Shown here: positions 43,523 through 51,993 of the stretch, one piece after another
How positions within the stretch are numbered: position 1 is the first letter of the stretch
Layout of the letters: the number at the start of each line of letters is the position of its first letter
Assembly: GCF_014201145.1 (NCBI RefSeq)
Contig: NZ_JACHDP010000001.1
Span: 6,324,001 to 6,388,000, forward strand
DNA length: 64,000 nucleotides
Origin: Micromonospora parathelypteridis
GTDB taxonomy: Bacteria; Actinomycetota; Actinomycetes; Mycobacteriales; Micromonosporaceae
Reading direction: 5' to 3'
The notes under the pieces: model-generated
Seen by the model: the letters and a program-made list of their open reading frames with translations, nothing else
The model's database searches: none
Told to the model about the DNA's origin: nothing
Position numbers and translations under genes: made by a program

Positions 43523-44359
43523 GTGCGCTACCGCCTCGCCGTCGTGCTCGCGCTCGCCGTGCTGCTCGGTGGTTGCTCGCGGCCGGAGCCCCGCCCCGCG
43601 CCGGCCGCGCCGCAACCGACGCCGGTGAGCCCCACCCCCGCCTCGTCGGCGTCCGCGGCGGACCGGCTGCCGGGGTTCGTGGTGCTGACCGACTTCGACC
43701 CGCGCGTCCACGCCGACATCCGGTACGCCACCGCCCACAACTTCGTCGGCCGCCCGATCACCGCGTATCCGGAGCCGCTCTGCCTGCTCACCCGACAGGC
43801 CGCCGAGGCGCTGCGCCGGGTGCAGGACGCCGCGCTCGCCGGTGGGCACAGCCTCAAGGTGTACGACTGCTACCGCCCGCAGCCGGCGGTGGACGACTTC
43901 GTCGCCTGGTCCAAGAGCCCCGGCGAGCAGCAGACCAAGGCCGAGTTCTATCCGGATGTGGCCAAGAACCGGCTCTTCGCCCAGGGTTACATCGGGGCGC
44001 CCACCGCGCACAGTCGGGGCAGCACCATGGACCTGACCCTGGTCGACGAGCCCGCCGCCAGCCAACCCCCGTACCGGGTCGGGCAACCACTTGTCGCCTG
44101 CACCGCGCCACGGGCGCAGCGCTTCCCCGACAACAGCATCGACATGGGTACGGGCTTCGACTGTTTCGACGCCCGCGCGCACACCGCCGACCCTCGCGTC
44201 ACTCCGACGGCGCGGGACAACCGTCGGTTGTTGCAGCGGCTGATGACCGACGCCGGATTCGTCAACTACGAACTCGAGTGGTGGCACTACAGCCTCCGCG
44301 ATGAGCCGTACCCGGACACGTTCTTCACCGCGCCGGTCGCCCGCTCCTCGATCGGCTGA
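43523..44359 (+). CDS. D-alanyl-D-alanine dipeptidase-like lipoprotein (VanX/DdpX family)
   Basis: 278 residues. Lipobox LLGGC with Cys18, then a Pro/Ala/Ser linker to ~48. Catalytic domain: FDPRVHADIRYATAHNFVGR, LKVYDCYRPQ, zinc ligands in AHSRGSTMDLTLVD (His and Asp), and catalytic Glu plus third zinc His in YELEWWHYS. Unlike cytoplasmic VanX it is exported, which fits wall recycling rather than vancomycin resistance; no vanHA or vanRS genes are near. TAGACA (43511-43516) lies 6 nt before GTG 43523, so it is probably leaderless. Confidence 0.92.
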   Translation: MRYRLAVVLALAVLLGGCSRPEPRPAPAAPQPTPVSPTPASSASAADRLPGFVVLTDFDPRVHADIRYATAHNFVGRPITAYPEPLCLLTRQAAEALRRVQDAALAGGHSLKVYDCYRPQPAVDDFVAWSKSPGEQQTKAEFYPDVAKNRLFAQGYIGAPTAHSRGSTMDLTLVDEPAASQPPYRVGQPLVACTAPRAQRFPDNSIDMGTGFDCFDARAHTADPRVTPTARDNRRLLQRLMTDAGFVNYELEWWHYSLRDEPYPDTFFTAPVARSSIG

Positions 44360-44361
44360 GC

Positions 44362-45621
44362 TCAGGTCCAGTAGAGGATCCGGCAGGCCGGCACGCGCGC
44401 CGCGAGCTCGGCGTGGAACCACTCGCGCAGCTCGGCCATGGTGTCGCGCGGGTAGACGTACTTCACCGCGCCGAACTTGCCGTGTTTGCGACTGCGAGAC
44501 TCCTCGTCCATCTCCAGGCGGGTACGCGGGTACCAGCCGAGCAGCACCTCCTTGCTGCCCGGGGTGAACCGGTGCGTGATCAGCTCGGCGGTCAGGTCCA
44601 ACTCCGGCACCCCGTCGACCGCCGCGCGGACCTGGTCGAGCAACTCGCCGTAGCGCTCCCGCCAGTCAGGCAGCGCGATGATCGGCGCGATGGTCAGCCC
44701 GACCGGGTAACCGTCGAGGGCGAGCCGGCGCAGCGCGGCCAGTCGGTCCGGCACCCGGGCAGTGCCGCCCTCGAACCGCTCGCTGACCGGGGCGCAGTTG
44801 ACGCTGAACCGGACCCGGGTCCGACCGGCGTGCGGCAGCCCGACGAAGGTCTCCACGTCGGCGTACTTGGTGGTCCAGCGCAACTGCACCGGCGCGTCCC
44901 AGTCGGCGAAGTGTTGCACCGCCCGCCGCCAACTCCCGGTCAGGTGCTCCAACGCCAGCGGGTCCGTGTAGCAGGACGCCTCGAAGGTGGTGCCCTCGTC
45001 GGCGCGCCGTGCGTTGCGGCTGGTCACCGTTCCACGCCCGGCGTACGCGGCCAGCCCGCCCAGGATGTCCTCGAGGTCCGCGTACACCCGGGTCACCGGC
45101 GGGCCGGACAGCGATCCGGCGAGGTAGCAGTACTGGCAGTGTGCGGGGCAGCCCTCGGCCAGGTCGACCCGCCAGTCGGCGCTCGGCGCGATGGGTTGCA
45201 GGGCGCGTCGTGAGGGTGGGCTCACCACGATCGCCATGGTCGCCTTGGCCCGCGCGTACGTCTCCCGGTCGGTCTGCCCGCGTACCCCGGTCAGTCGGTT
45301 GGAGCGCAGGTGTTCCACCTCGATGCCCTGTGCCTGCACCAGTTCGACGATCCGCTGGCCGTGCGGGTGCTCCAACGCGGCCGGCGTGGCGACCACCCGG
45401 CCCGGGGTCCAACGGCGCGCCGACCTGGCCGGCGGCGCGAGGCTGGTCAGGTCGCGAGTCGGCACCCGCTCTCCGCTCGCGTCGTGCGGCGCGGCGGGCA
45501 CGTCCACGGCGAGCGGCTGGTCGACGTTCACCACATCCGGGCTGGTCACCGGCGCGGAGTACCCGTTGTCGCAGGAATCCCACCGGATCGGTCGGCCGGC
45601 GATTGACGCCACCCGGCGCAA
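44362..45621 (-). CDS. SPL-family radical SAM protein (spore photoproduct lyase-like)
   Basis: 419 residues. The 4Fe-4S radical SAM motif is GCPAHCQYCYLAGSLSG (C-x3-C-x2-C). Spore-photoproduct-lyase-like context: RRWTPGRVVATPAALEHPHG near the N-terminus, TTFEASCYTDPLALEHLTGS and ELITHRFTPGSKEVLLGWYP near the C-terminus. Repair of UV-induced thymine photoproducts is the named activity of the family, but actinobacterial members are uncharacterised. TTG 45621 has GAAAGG 7 nt upstream; GTG 45612 is possible. Confidence 0.88.
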   Translation of the reverse strand: MRRVASIAGRPIRWDSCDNGYSAPVTSPDVVNVDQPLAVDVPAAPHDASGERVPTRDLTSLAPPARSARRWTPGRVVATPAALEHPHGQRIVELVQAQGIEVEHLRSNRLTGVRGQTDRETYARAKATMAIVVSPPSRRALQPIAPSADWRVDLAEGCPAHCQYCYLAGSLSGPPVTRVYADLEDILGGLAAYAGRGTVTSRNARRADEGTTFEASCYTDPLALEHLTGSWRRAVQHFADWDAPVQLRWTTKYADVETFVGLPHAGRTRVRFSVNCAPVSERFEGGTARVPDRLAALRRLALDGYPVGLTIAPIIALPDWRERYGELLDQVRAAVDGVPELDLTAELITHRFTPGSKEVLLGWYPRTRLEMDEESRSRKHGKFGAVKYVYPRDTMAELREWFHAELAARVPACRILYWT

Positions 45622-45709
45622 GGCATAACCTTTCGTCTATCTGTAAACCTTGTGAACAAATGATTCAGGTCGACGCGGCGGCGCGCGTTCCCAGCGAAGG
45701 GACGATCAG

Positions 45710-47023
45710 GTGATCGCAGAACTCTCCTCCCGTACCAGACGGATCCTGTCGTTGTTGGTCGCCCTGGTGGTCGCGTTGAGCGCCGGCCTCGCGGTCAACG
45801 CCTCGCGGCAAGCGCAGGCCGCGCCGACGTTCAAGGTCCTGGCCTTCTACAACGGCACCTGGGACGCCGCGCACATCGACTTCGTCAAGGACGCCCGAGC
45901 CTGGTTCCCGCAGGCGGCCGCCCAGTACGGCTTCTCCTGGGAGGCCACCAACAATTGGAGTCTGCTGAACACCGCCAACCTGGCCCAGTACAAGGTCATC
46001 ATGTTCCTGGACGACGCGCCGCCCAGCGGGCAGCGCGCCGCGTTCCAGCAGTACATGCAGAACGGCGGGGCATGGCTGGGCTTCCACGTCAGCGCGTGGA
46101 CCGACAACCCGTCGAGCTGGAGCTGGTACTACAACACCTTCCTCGGCACCGGTGCGTTCCAGACCAACACCTGGGGCCCCACCCGGGTCACGCTGCGCGC
46201 CGACAACCGCACCCACGCCGCCACCCGGAACCTCCCGGCGACGTTCCCCTCGTCGATCAGCGAGTGGTACTCCTGGAGCAACGACCTGCGGCAGAACCCC
46301 AACATCGACATCCTCGCCTCGGTCGACCCGTCCAGCTTCCCGGTCGGCACCGACCCCAACCAGTCCTGGTACGGCGGCTACTACCCGCTGGTGTGGAGCA
46401 ACCGGCAGTACAAGATGCTCTACGCCAACTTCGGGCACAACGCGATGAACTACAGCACCAACACCGGACTGTCGTCGACCTTCGACAGCGCCCAGCAGAA
46501 CCGACTGCTGATCGACGGGCTGCACTGGCTCGCCGGCGTCGGCACCGTCCCCCCGACGACGACCCCACCGCCGACCGACGGCGCGATCTCGCCGACCGCC
46601 TGGCACACCGTGGTCAACCGGGGCAGCGGAAAGTGCGTGGACGCGCGGGCCGCGTCCAGCGCGAACGGCACCGCCATCCAGCAGTACGCGTGCAACAGCA
46701 GCGCCGCGCAGCAGTACCAGTTCGTGCCGACCAGCGGCGGTTACCTGCGGGTCAACAACCGCAACAACAGCGCCCAGGTGCTCGACGTGACAAACGTGTC
46801 GACCGCCAACTCGGCGCCGATCCAGCTCTGGTCCTACAGCGGCGGCAACAACCAGCAGTGGCGGGCCGAATCGGAGGGCGGTGGCTACTACCGCCTGGTC
46901 AACCGCCTCAGTGGCAAGTGTCTCGACGTGCCGGGAGCGTCCACGGCGGACAGCGTCCAGCTCGTCCAGTACACCTGCAACGGCACCGCCGCCCAGTCCT
47001 TCCGGCTGGTACCACAGGCGTAG
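45710..47023 (+). CDS. secreted ThuA-like protein with ricin-B lectin domain
   Basis: 437 residues. Signal peptide 1-38 (ILSLLVALVVALSAGLAVNA, cleavage around AQA-AP). ThuA/trehalose-utilisation-like domain ~40-280: FKVLAFYNGTWDAAHIDFVK, VIMFLDDAPPSGQRAAFQQY, NGGAWLGFHVSAWTDN and YYPLVWSNRQYKMLYANFGH. A Pro/Thr linker (PPTTTPPPTDG) leads to a ricin-type beta-trefoil ~295-437 with repeats VNRGSGKCVDARAASSANGT and VNRLSGKCLDVPGASTADSV. Probably binds a polysaccharide and acts on a sugar outside the cell. GTG 45710 with GAAGGGA upstream. Confidence 0.9.
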   Translation: MIAELSSRTRRILSLLVALVVALSAGLAVNASRQAQAAPTFKVLAFYNGTWDAAHIDFVKDARAWFPQAAAQYGFSWEATNNWSLLNTANLAQYKVIMFLDDAPPSGQRAAFQQYMQNGGAWLGFHVSAWTDNPSSWSWYYNTFLGTGAFQTNTWGPTRVTLRADNRTHAATRNLPATFPSSISEWYSWSNDLRQNPNIDILASVDPSSFPVGTDPNQSWYGGYYPLVWSNRQYKMLYANFGHNAMNYSTNTGLSSTFDSAQQNRLLIDGLHWLAGVGTVPPTTTPPPTDGAISPTAWHTVVNRGSGKCVDARAASSANGTAIQQYACNSSAAQQYQFVPTSGGYLRVNNRNNSAQVLDVTNVSTANSAPIQLWSYSGGNNQQWRAESEGGGYYRLVNRLSGKCLDVPGASTADSVQLVQYTCNGTAAQSFRLVPQA

Positions 47024-47046
47024 ACCCGCCCCGGTAACCTCCCGCC

Positions 47047-47508
47047 ATGGCGATTCCCGACCGTGTGCCGATCGCGTACGAGCCTGACTACCGCACCCGC
47101 TTCATCGGGCGGTACGACAAGGGCCAGTTCTTCGGCTCCGTCACCGCGACTCTGGAGGACGGTGCCGGAGCCGAAGACAACTGGTACCGCCACAAGCGGT
47201 GGTACGCGGTGCTGCACCGGTTCGACGCCGACGGCGTGCACACCGACTCGGACATCTGGTTCGCCGGCACCAGCGAAGACGAGCAGGCCTCCATCGACCT
47301 GGCGGAGGCCCGCCTCGTCGAATGGCTCGACGCGCTGCCCGGCCGGGAATACGCCGACATCGCCATCGGGCTGTTCCAGGTCGAGGTCAACGGGCACGTC
47401 TTCGGGCTGGTCGACTGGTCCGAGGAGTACGACGGCGAGGACCACGCCGAGTTCCTCCCCGACGACCTGGGCTTCGATCCGCCCTGGGACGGCTGCTACG
47501 ACACCTGA
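47047..47508 (+). CDS. conserved-looking hypothetical protein
   Basis: 153 residues, acidic, no signal or membrane segment. It has a regular alternation of strands and a helix (RFIGRYDKGQFFGSVTATLE, WYAVLHRFDADGVHTDSDIW, AEARLVEWLDALPGREYADI, HVFGLVDWSEEYDGEDHAEF). I do not recognise the family. TAACCT (47035-47040) 6 nt before ATG suggests a leaderless, expressed gene. Confidence 0.75.
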   Translation: MAIPDRVPIAYEPDYRTRFIGRYDKGQFFGSVTATLEDGAGAEDNWYRHKRWYAVLHRFDADGVHTDSDIWFAGTSEDEQASIDLAEARLVEWLDALPGREYADIAIGLFQVEVNGHVFGLVDWSEEYDGEDHAEFLPDDLGFDPPWDGCYDT

Positions 47509-47530
47509 CCTCGCGGCGGCCACCAGCGGA

Positions 47531-47546
47531 TACCGCATTCGTGGTA
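47531..47546. promoter_or_regulatory. candidate response-regulator operator, site 1
   Basis: TACCGC-ATTC-GTGGTA, one mismatch from a perfect inverted repeat. Its centre is 42.5 bp upstream of the predicted start at 47581, a class II activator position. A near-identical site lies at 49537-49552. Confidence 0.6.
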
Positions 47547-47580
47547 TGCCGGTGGCCACCGTCTTCCGTACCGTGAGTAG

Positions 47581-48855
47581 GTGACGTTCGAGGCGTTGCG
47601 GCGCTGGTGGGCGACGGTGCCGCCGTGGGTCGGCGAGTCGGCCCTGGTGGTCGTCGTGGCGGTGGCGACCGTCTTCCGGATCCGGACCGGCGTGCTGCAG
47701 CCCGCGGACCGGCCACCGGACCAGGCGGCGTACCTGCTCGGGCTGGCCATGTCGACGGTGCTGGCGCTGCGCCGCCGCTGGCCGGCGCTGGTGCTCGCGC
47801 TGGTCACGGTCGGCTGGCTGGCCTACCACATGCTCGACTATCCGGGTGGGGCGCCGGCCGTGCCGGTCTGGGTCGCGCTCTACAGCGGTGCCGCCGCGAC
47901 CGACCGGGCCGCGTCGATTCCCGTCGCCGCGATCCTGATCGGATCCGATCTGCAGGGGCGCGTCGCCACCCAGAACCTCGACCCCCTCGATCCCACTCTG
48001 GACGGCTCGTTCGCTGTCTTCATCGCCGCGCTCCTGCTCGGCGAGGCCACGCGCAGCCGCCGCCACTGGCAGGCCGAGACCCGCGCCCGGCTCGCGCTGC
48101 TCACCGCCGAGCGGGATCGGGTCGCCGCGGACCGGGACCGGGCGGCAGCGGAGCGCCTTGCCCGGGAACGGATCCGCATTGCCCAGGAGTTGCACGACAT
48201 CACGGCGCACACGATCGCGGTGATCGGGGTACAGGCCGGGGTGGCGGCGGAGACGCTGAGGGACTCGCCCGAGCAGGCCCGGGCGGCGCTCGGCGCCGTA
48301 CGCCAGGCGAGCCGGGAGGCGATGCGCGACCTGCGCGCGGCGGTGGGCGTACTGCGGGACGGCACCCCTGCCACGGCGGATCCGCCCGGCGACGCCGATC
48401 CGGCGGACACCGGTCTACCCGAGGGCGTCCCGCTCGGCGCGACGCCGGCCCAACCGGAGCCGCCGGCGCCGAGCCTCGACCGGCTGCCGGTGATGGCCCA
48501 GGCCTGCGGGGCCGGCGACGGGCCGGCGGTGGCGCTCACCTGGCGCGGCGACCGCCGGCCACTGCCCCAGGCGGTGGAGGCGACCGCGTACCGGATCGCC
48601 CAGGAGTCGCTGACCAACGTGCTGCGGCACGCCGCCGCCAACCGGGTCGACGTCACCGTGGAGTATCTGCCGGACGGACTGCGACTGGAGATTGTCGACG
48701 ATGGCACTCAGCCGGCCACGCCGGGGACCGGGTTCGGCATCCGCGGGATGGCGGAGCGGGCCGGCAGCCTCGGCGGCTGGCTGGCCGCCGGCTCGGAGCC
48801 GGCCGGCGGCTTCCGGGTGCGGGCCTGGCTGCCGGTACGGGAGGCGACGACGTGA
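47581..48855 (+). CDS. sensor histidine kinase, NarX/DesK type
   Basis: 424 residues. Several hydrophobic segments in residues 20-155, a coiled-coil linker (TAERDRVAADRDRAAAERLA), the HisKA_3 motif IAQELHDITAHTIAVIGVQA with phospho-accepting His205, and an HATPase domain with AYRIAQESLTNVLRHAAANR and GFGIRGMAERAGSLGG. Signal unknown. The downstream regulator overlaps its stop (GTGA). TACCGT (47569-47574) is 6 nt before GTG 47581 (leaderless). Confidence 0.93.
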   Translation: MTFEALRRWWATVPPWVGESALVVVVAVATVFRIRTGVLQPADRPPDQAAYLLGLAMSTVLALRRRWPALVLALVTVGWLAYHMLDYPGGAPAVPVWVALYSGAAATDRAASIPVAAILIGSDLQGRVATQNLDPLDPTLDGSFAVFIAALLLGEATRSRRHWQAETRARLALLTAERDRVAADRDRAAAERLARERIRIAQELHDITAHTIAVIGVQAGVAAETLRDSPEQARAALGAVRQASREAMRDLRAAVGVLRDGTPATADPPGDADPADTGLPEGVPLGATPAQPEPPAPSLDRLPVMAQACGAGDGPAVALTWRGDRRPLPQAVEATAYRIAQESLTNVLRHAAANRVDVTVEYLPDGLRLEIVDDGTQPATPGTGFGIRGMAERAGSLGGWLAAGSEPAGGFRVRAWLPVREATT

Positions 48856-49520
48856 TCCGGGTGCTGGTGGCCGACGACCAGATCCTTGTCCGCGGTGGAC
48901 TGCGGGCACTGCTGGAGCGGGCGGACGACATCGAGGTGGTCGGCGAAGCCGGCGACGGCGCGGAGGCGATCGCGTTGACCCGGGCGCACCGCCCCGACGT
49001 GGTGCTGATGGACATCCGGATGCCGGGGACGGACGGGCTCACCGCGACCCGGCGGATCCTCGCCGACGACCGGCTGCCGGGCGTGCGGGTGTTGATGCTG
49101 ACCACGTTCGAGCTGGACGAGTACGTCTACTCCGCCCTGCGCGCCGGGGCGAGCGGATTCCTGCTCAAGGACATCGAGCCGGAGGAGTTGCGGCAGGCGG
49201 TACGGACGGTGGCCCGCGGCGACGCGATGCTCGCGCCCGCCGTGACCCGGCGCCTGATCGCGGCGTTCGTTGGCCGGGCCGAAGGTCCGGCGGTTCCGGC
49301 CGCGTCGTTGGCCGCACTCACCCAGCGCGAGCGTGAGGTGATCACGCTGGTCGCGGCCGGGCTCTCCAATGAGGAGATCGGGGTACGCCTGACTGTGAGC
49401 CCAGCGACGGCGAAGACGCACATCAACCGGGCAATGGTGAAACTGGGCGCCCGGGACCGGGCGCAACTGGTGGTCTTCGCCTACCAGTCCGGTCTGACGG
49501 GTCTGCCGCCGTCGCGGTAG
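48852..49520 (+). CDS. NarL/LuxR-type response regulator
   Basis: 222 residues. Receiver domain with Asp54 (VVLMDIRMPGTDG), Thr and Lys of the switch (VLMLTTFELDEYVYSALRAG, GFLLKDIEPEEL), and a LuxR helix-turn-helix at ~155-215 (LTQREREVITLVAAGLSNEE, VSPATAKTHINRAMVKLGAR). GTG 48852 overlaps the kinase stop. Probably binds the two TACCGC-N4-GCGGTA sites nearby. Confidence 0.95.
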   Translation: MIRVLVADDQILVRGGLRALLERADDIEVVGEAGDGAEAIALTRAHRPDVVLMDIRMPGTDGLTATRRILADDRLPGVRVLMLTTFELDEYVYSALRAGASGFLLKDIEPEELRQAVRTVARGDAMLAPAVTRRLIAAFVGRAEGPAVPAASLAALTQREREVITLVAAGLSNEEIGVRLTVSPATAKTHINRAMVKLGARDRAQLVVFAYQSGLTGLPPSR

Positions 49521-49542
49521 CCGGCGCTTCGACGGCTACCGC
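49514..49542. terminator. inverted repeat over the response-regulator stop codon
   Basis: GCGGTAGCC (49514-49522) and GGCTACCGC (49534-49542), 11-nt loop. It shares bases with operator site 2, so one of the two roles may be incidental. Confidence 0.4.
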
Positions 49543-49552
49543 GTTTGCGGTA
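49537..49552. promoter_or_regulatory. candidate response-regulator operator, site 2
   Basis: TACCGC-GTTT-GCGGTA, a perfect 6+6 inverted repeat (7+7 with the flanking C and G). The centre is about 65-66 bp upstream of the predicted start of the 49611 gene, consistent with class I activation. Confidence 0.6.
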
Positions 49553-49610
49553 GTGCGGCGACCGCGTTCGCCGGACGGATCGAGCCAGGTCGAACCATAG
49601 CGTCATCGGC

Positions 49611-50309
49611 ATGACAACTTACTCGCAAGAAGCGCAGGAACTGCCCAGGTCGTACCGGTGGATCGCGGGGGTCGGGCTGCTGCTCGGTCCGGCGTTGAGC
49701 GTCGTCGGCACGTTCTACTGGCAGGACGGCGGCGTGCAGGGAGTCGACGCCGCGGTGTTCAACGTGCTCTCCTCCCTGGCCTGGCTGGTCGGCCTGGTCG
49801 GGGTGTTCCGGGCGATCGAGCCGTGGGCACCCCGGTACGCCGCCATCGCCCTGCCGCTGGCCTGCTACGGAGTGCTGGGCGGGGTGGCGTTCGGGCTGCA
49901 GGGCATGCACGAGGAGCTGTTCGGCGTCTCGCACGGCGATGCGGTACGGCTGCTCGAGCCGTACCCGGTGGCCGCGTCGGTGCTCTTCTGGTTCGCCGGC
50001 CCGCTCTTCCCGACCAGCCTCTTCGTCCTCGGCCTGGTGCTGGCCCGGATCCGTGCCGTGCCGGTGGCGATCGGCGGGCTGATCTGCCTGGGGGCCGTGG
50101 TCTTCCCGATCAGCCGCATCCCGCGCGAGGTGCTGGTAGCGCATGCCGCGGATCTGCTGCTCCTGCTCCCGTTCCTCTACGTCGGGATACAAATGATCGC
50201 CGGGCGGTTGCGTCCCCGGGCGGCCGCCCGGTCCGTGCCGACCTCGCCGACGCTGGCCGAGGATCGTGCCGCCACGGGCGGCACCGCGCTTCACGGTGAC
50301 CGACGTTAG
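49611..50309 (+). CDS. multi-span membrane protein, likely target of the two-component pair
   Basis: 232 residues with six hydrophobic segments (e.g. WIAGVGLLLGPALSVVGTFY, VFNVLSSLAWLVGLVGVFRA, YAAIALPLACYGVLGGVAFG) and a short cytoplasmic tail. No family recognised. TAGCGT (49598-49603) is 7 nt before ATG, and operator site 2 lies upstream. Confidence 0.8.
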   Translation: MTTYSQEAQELPRSYRWIAGVGLLLGPALSVVGTFYWQDGGVQGVDAAVFNVLSSLAWLVGLVGVFRAIEPWAPRYAAIALPLACYGVLGGVAFGLQGMHEELFGVSHGDAVRLLEPYPVAASVLFWFAGPLFPTSLFVLGLVLARIRAVPVAIGGLICLGAVVFPISRIPREVLVAHAADLLLLLPFLYVGIQMIAGRLRPRAAARSVPTSPTLAEDRAATGGTALHGDRR

Positions 50310-50348
50310 GCACCCATCCAGGTGGGTGCACTCCCTCGCAGGAGGGAG
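50310..50348. terminator. two adjacent hairpins
   Basis: GCACCCA-N6-TGGGTGC (50310-50329) is followed directly by CTCCCTC-GCAG-GAGGGAG (50331-50348). They start at the first base after the membrane-protein stop and end ~22 bp before the -10 box of the next gene, so they may terminate or act as an operator. Confidence 0.5.
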
Positions 50349-50382
50349 GTGGCCCGGCCCGCCCGTTCCTAGCGTCAGTGAC

Positions 50383-50994
50383 ATGAGAACACGTGATCAG
50401 CGTGGCGGCGCCACGCCGTTGTTCCCGGTGGCCGCCGGAACCGGAGAATCGCGGCCACGTGCGGCGTGGCGGGCGGCCCATGCCCCGGTGGCCGGAGTGC
50501 CCCGGTGGGCGCGGTTTGCCGCCTACGCCATCCCGTTCACCGTCCTGCCGTCGGGTCTCTGGCGGCTTCCGGTCGCGTTCCGCGACGGCGTCGGGCTCGA
50601 CGGGCGGATATACGTCGTCTCCCTCTCGATCGTGGCGGAGGTGGTGGCGTTCACCGCCGTCGGGCTCATCGCCGGTTGGGGGGAGCGGCTCCCGCGCTGG
50701 GTTCCCGGGCTGCGGGGCCGCAGAGTGCCGACAAGCGTCGCCCTCGTCCCCGCGACGCTCGGCGCGGCGATCCTGACCGTCCTGTGGACCACCGCCTTCG
50801 TCCGAATATTCGCCGGGGTCACCATGAGAGGCGGGCCGCTCCCCGCGGACTTCCCCACCCAGGGCGGGCAGTGGGAGGCCGCGATCTTCTATGCCTGCTA
50901 TCTCCCGCTGCTGCTGTGGGGACCATTGCTCGCCGCGGTCGCCTACGCCTACCACCGACGCCGCCGAAGCCCAGGCGGCGGCTACGGCACCTGA
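50383..50994 (+). CDS. membrane protein of unknown function
   Basis: 203 residues with about four hydrophobic segments (WARFAAYAIPFTVLPSGLWR, IYVVSLSIVAEVVAFTAVGL, VALVPATLGAAILTVLWTTA, and FYACYLPLLLWGPLLAAVAY) and a conserved-looking loop TMRGGPLPADFPTQGGQWEA. TAGCGT (50370-50375) is 7 nt before ATG 50383. The 3' end overlaps the convergent WYL gene by 13 bp. Confidence 0.8.
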   Translation: MRTRDQRGGATPLFPVAAGTGESRPRAAWRAAHAPVAGVPRWARFAAYAIPFTVLPSGLWRLPVAFRDGVGLDGRIYVVSLSIVAEVVAFTAVGLIAGWGERLPRWVPGLRGRRVPTSVALVPATLGAAILTVLWTTAFVRIFAGVTMRGGPLPADFPTQGGQWEAAIFYACYLPLLLWGPLLAAVAYAYHRRRRSPGGGYGT

Positions 50995-51941
50995 GCGGCC
51001 CGCCCGAACCGGGCGGCGACGGCACGGATGACGGCGCGCAGCTCCGGCGGGTCGAGCACGTCGAAGTCGACCGCGAGGGTGCCGAGGAAGGCGGCCAGGT
51101 TGGCCAGCGACTCCCCACCGGTGTGCAGCAGACAGGTCTGCTCGTCGATCGCCTCCAGCAGGCCCGCTGTGGTGGGGATCCGTTGGGCCATCTGGTCGGC
51201 CGACGCGTGCAGGCGTACCCGGGCGGGGTGTGGCCAGGCCGTGGAGCCGACGCCGCGCAGCACGTGCGCGACCGCGTCACCACCTGGCGGCTCTCGGGGT
51301 GTGAAGCGCGGGCCGGTCGGCGTCCGGGGTCGGATGCGGTCGGCGCGGAAGGTCCGCCAGTCGGCGCGGTGGGTGTCCCAGCCGAGCAGGTACCAGCGCC
51401 GGCCGGTGTAGACGAGACGGTACGGCTCGACGTCGCGCACGGTGGTCGTGCCGTCATGCCCGGCGTAGTCGAACCGCAGGCGCTCCCGGGAGTGCACGGC
51501 GGTGGACACGGCCGTGAGCGTGTCGGCGTCGACGGTCGGGCCGCCGCCCGCGGCGGAGACCGTCGCCGTGCGCAGGGCGTCCACCCGGTGCCGCAGCCGC
51601 GACGGCAGCGACTGCTCCAACTTGGCCAGCGCCCGCAGCGACGTCTCCTCGATGCCGGTCACCGAACCGCCCGCGGCCGCCCGCAGCCCGACCGCCACCG
51701 CCACCGCCTCGTCGTCGTCGAGCAGCAAAGGTGGCAACGCGGACCCCGCACCGAGCCGGTAGCCACCGGCCACGCCGGGATGTGACTCGATCCGATAGCC
51801 CAGCACCCGCAGCCGCTCCACGTCGCTGCGGACGGTGCGGGTGGTGACCGCCAGCCTGTCGGCCAGGTCCGCGCCGGACCACTCCCGGCGTACCTGCAGG
51901 AGGGTCAGCAGCCGCAACAGCCGCACCGAGGTCTCCACCAT
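50982..51941 (-). CDS. WYL-domain transcriptional regulator (DeoR/YafY-like HTH)
   Basis: 319 residues: HTH_11 helix-turn-helix (LTLLQVRREWSGADLADRLA, VTTRTVRSDVERLRVLGYRI), then a WYL domain (VEPYRLVYTGRRWYLLGWDT; the motif itself reads W-Y-L) and a C-terminal WCX extension. WYL domains sense nucleotides or nucleic-acid ligands. ATG 51941 has CAGACT (51949-51954) 7 nt upstream. Confidence 0.93.
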   Translation of the reverse strand: MVETSVRLLRLLTLLQVRREWSGADLADRLAVTTRTVRSDVERLRVLGYRIESHPGVAGGYRLGAGSALPPLLLDDDEAVAVAVGLRAAAGGSVTGIEETSLRALAKLEQSLPSRLRHRVDALRTATVSAAGGGPTVDADTLTAVSTAVHSRERLRFDYAGHDGTTTVRDVEPYRLVYTGRRWYLLGWDTHRADWRTFRADRIRPRTPTGPRFTPREPPGGDAVAHVLRGVGSTAWPHPARVRLHASADQMAQRIPTTAGLLEAIDEQTCLLHTGGESLANLAAFLGTLAVDFDVLDPPELRAVIRAVAARFGRAAQVP

Positions 51942-51993
51942 GTCCGCGAGTCTGCCAGGCATCGCGGAAGCTGATCTTCCGCAATGACGGGAG

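Noticed and set aside
47607..49520. A 637-codon frame suggesting a kinase-regulator fusion
   Set aside because: The first two thirds are an out-of-frame reading of the kinase gene; the real regulator starts at GTG 48852.
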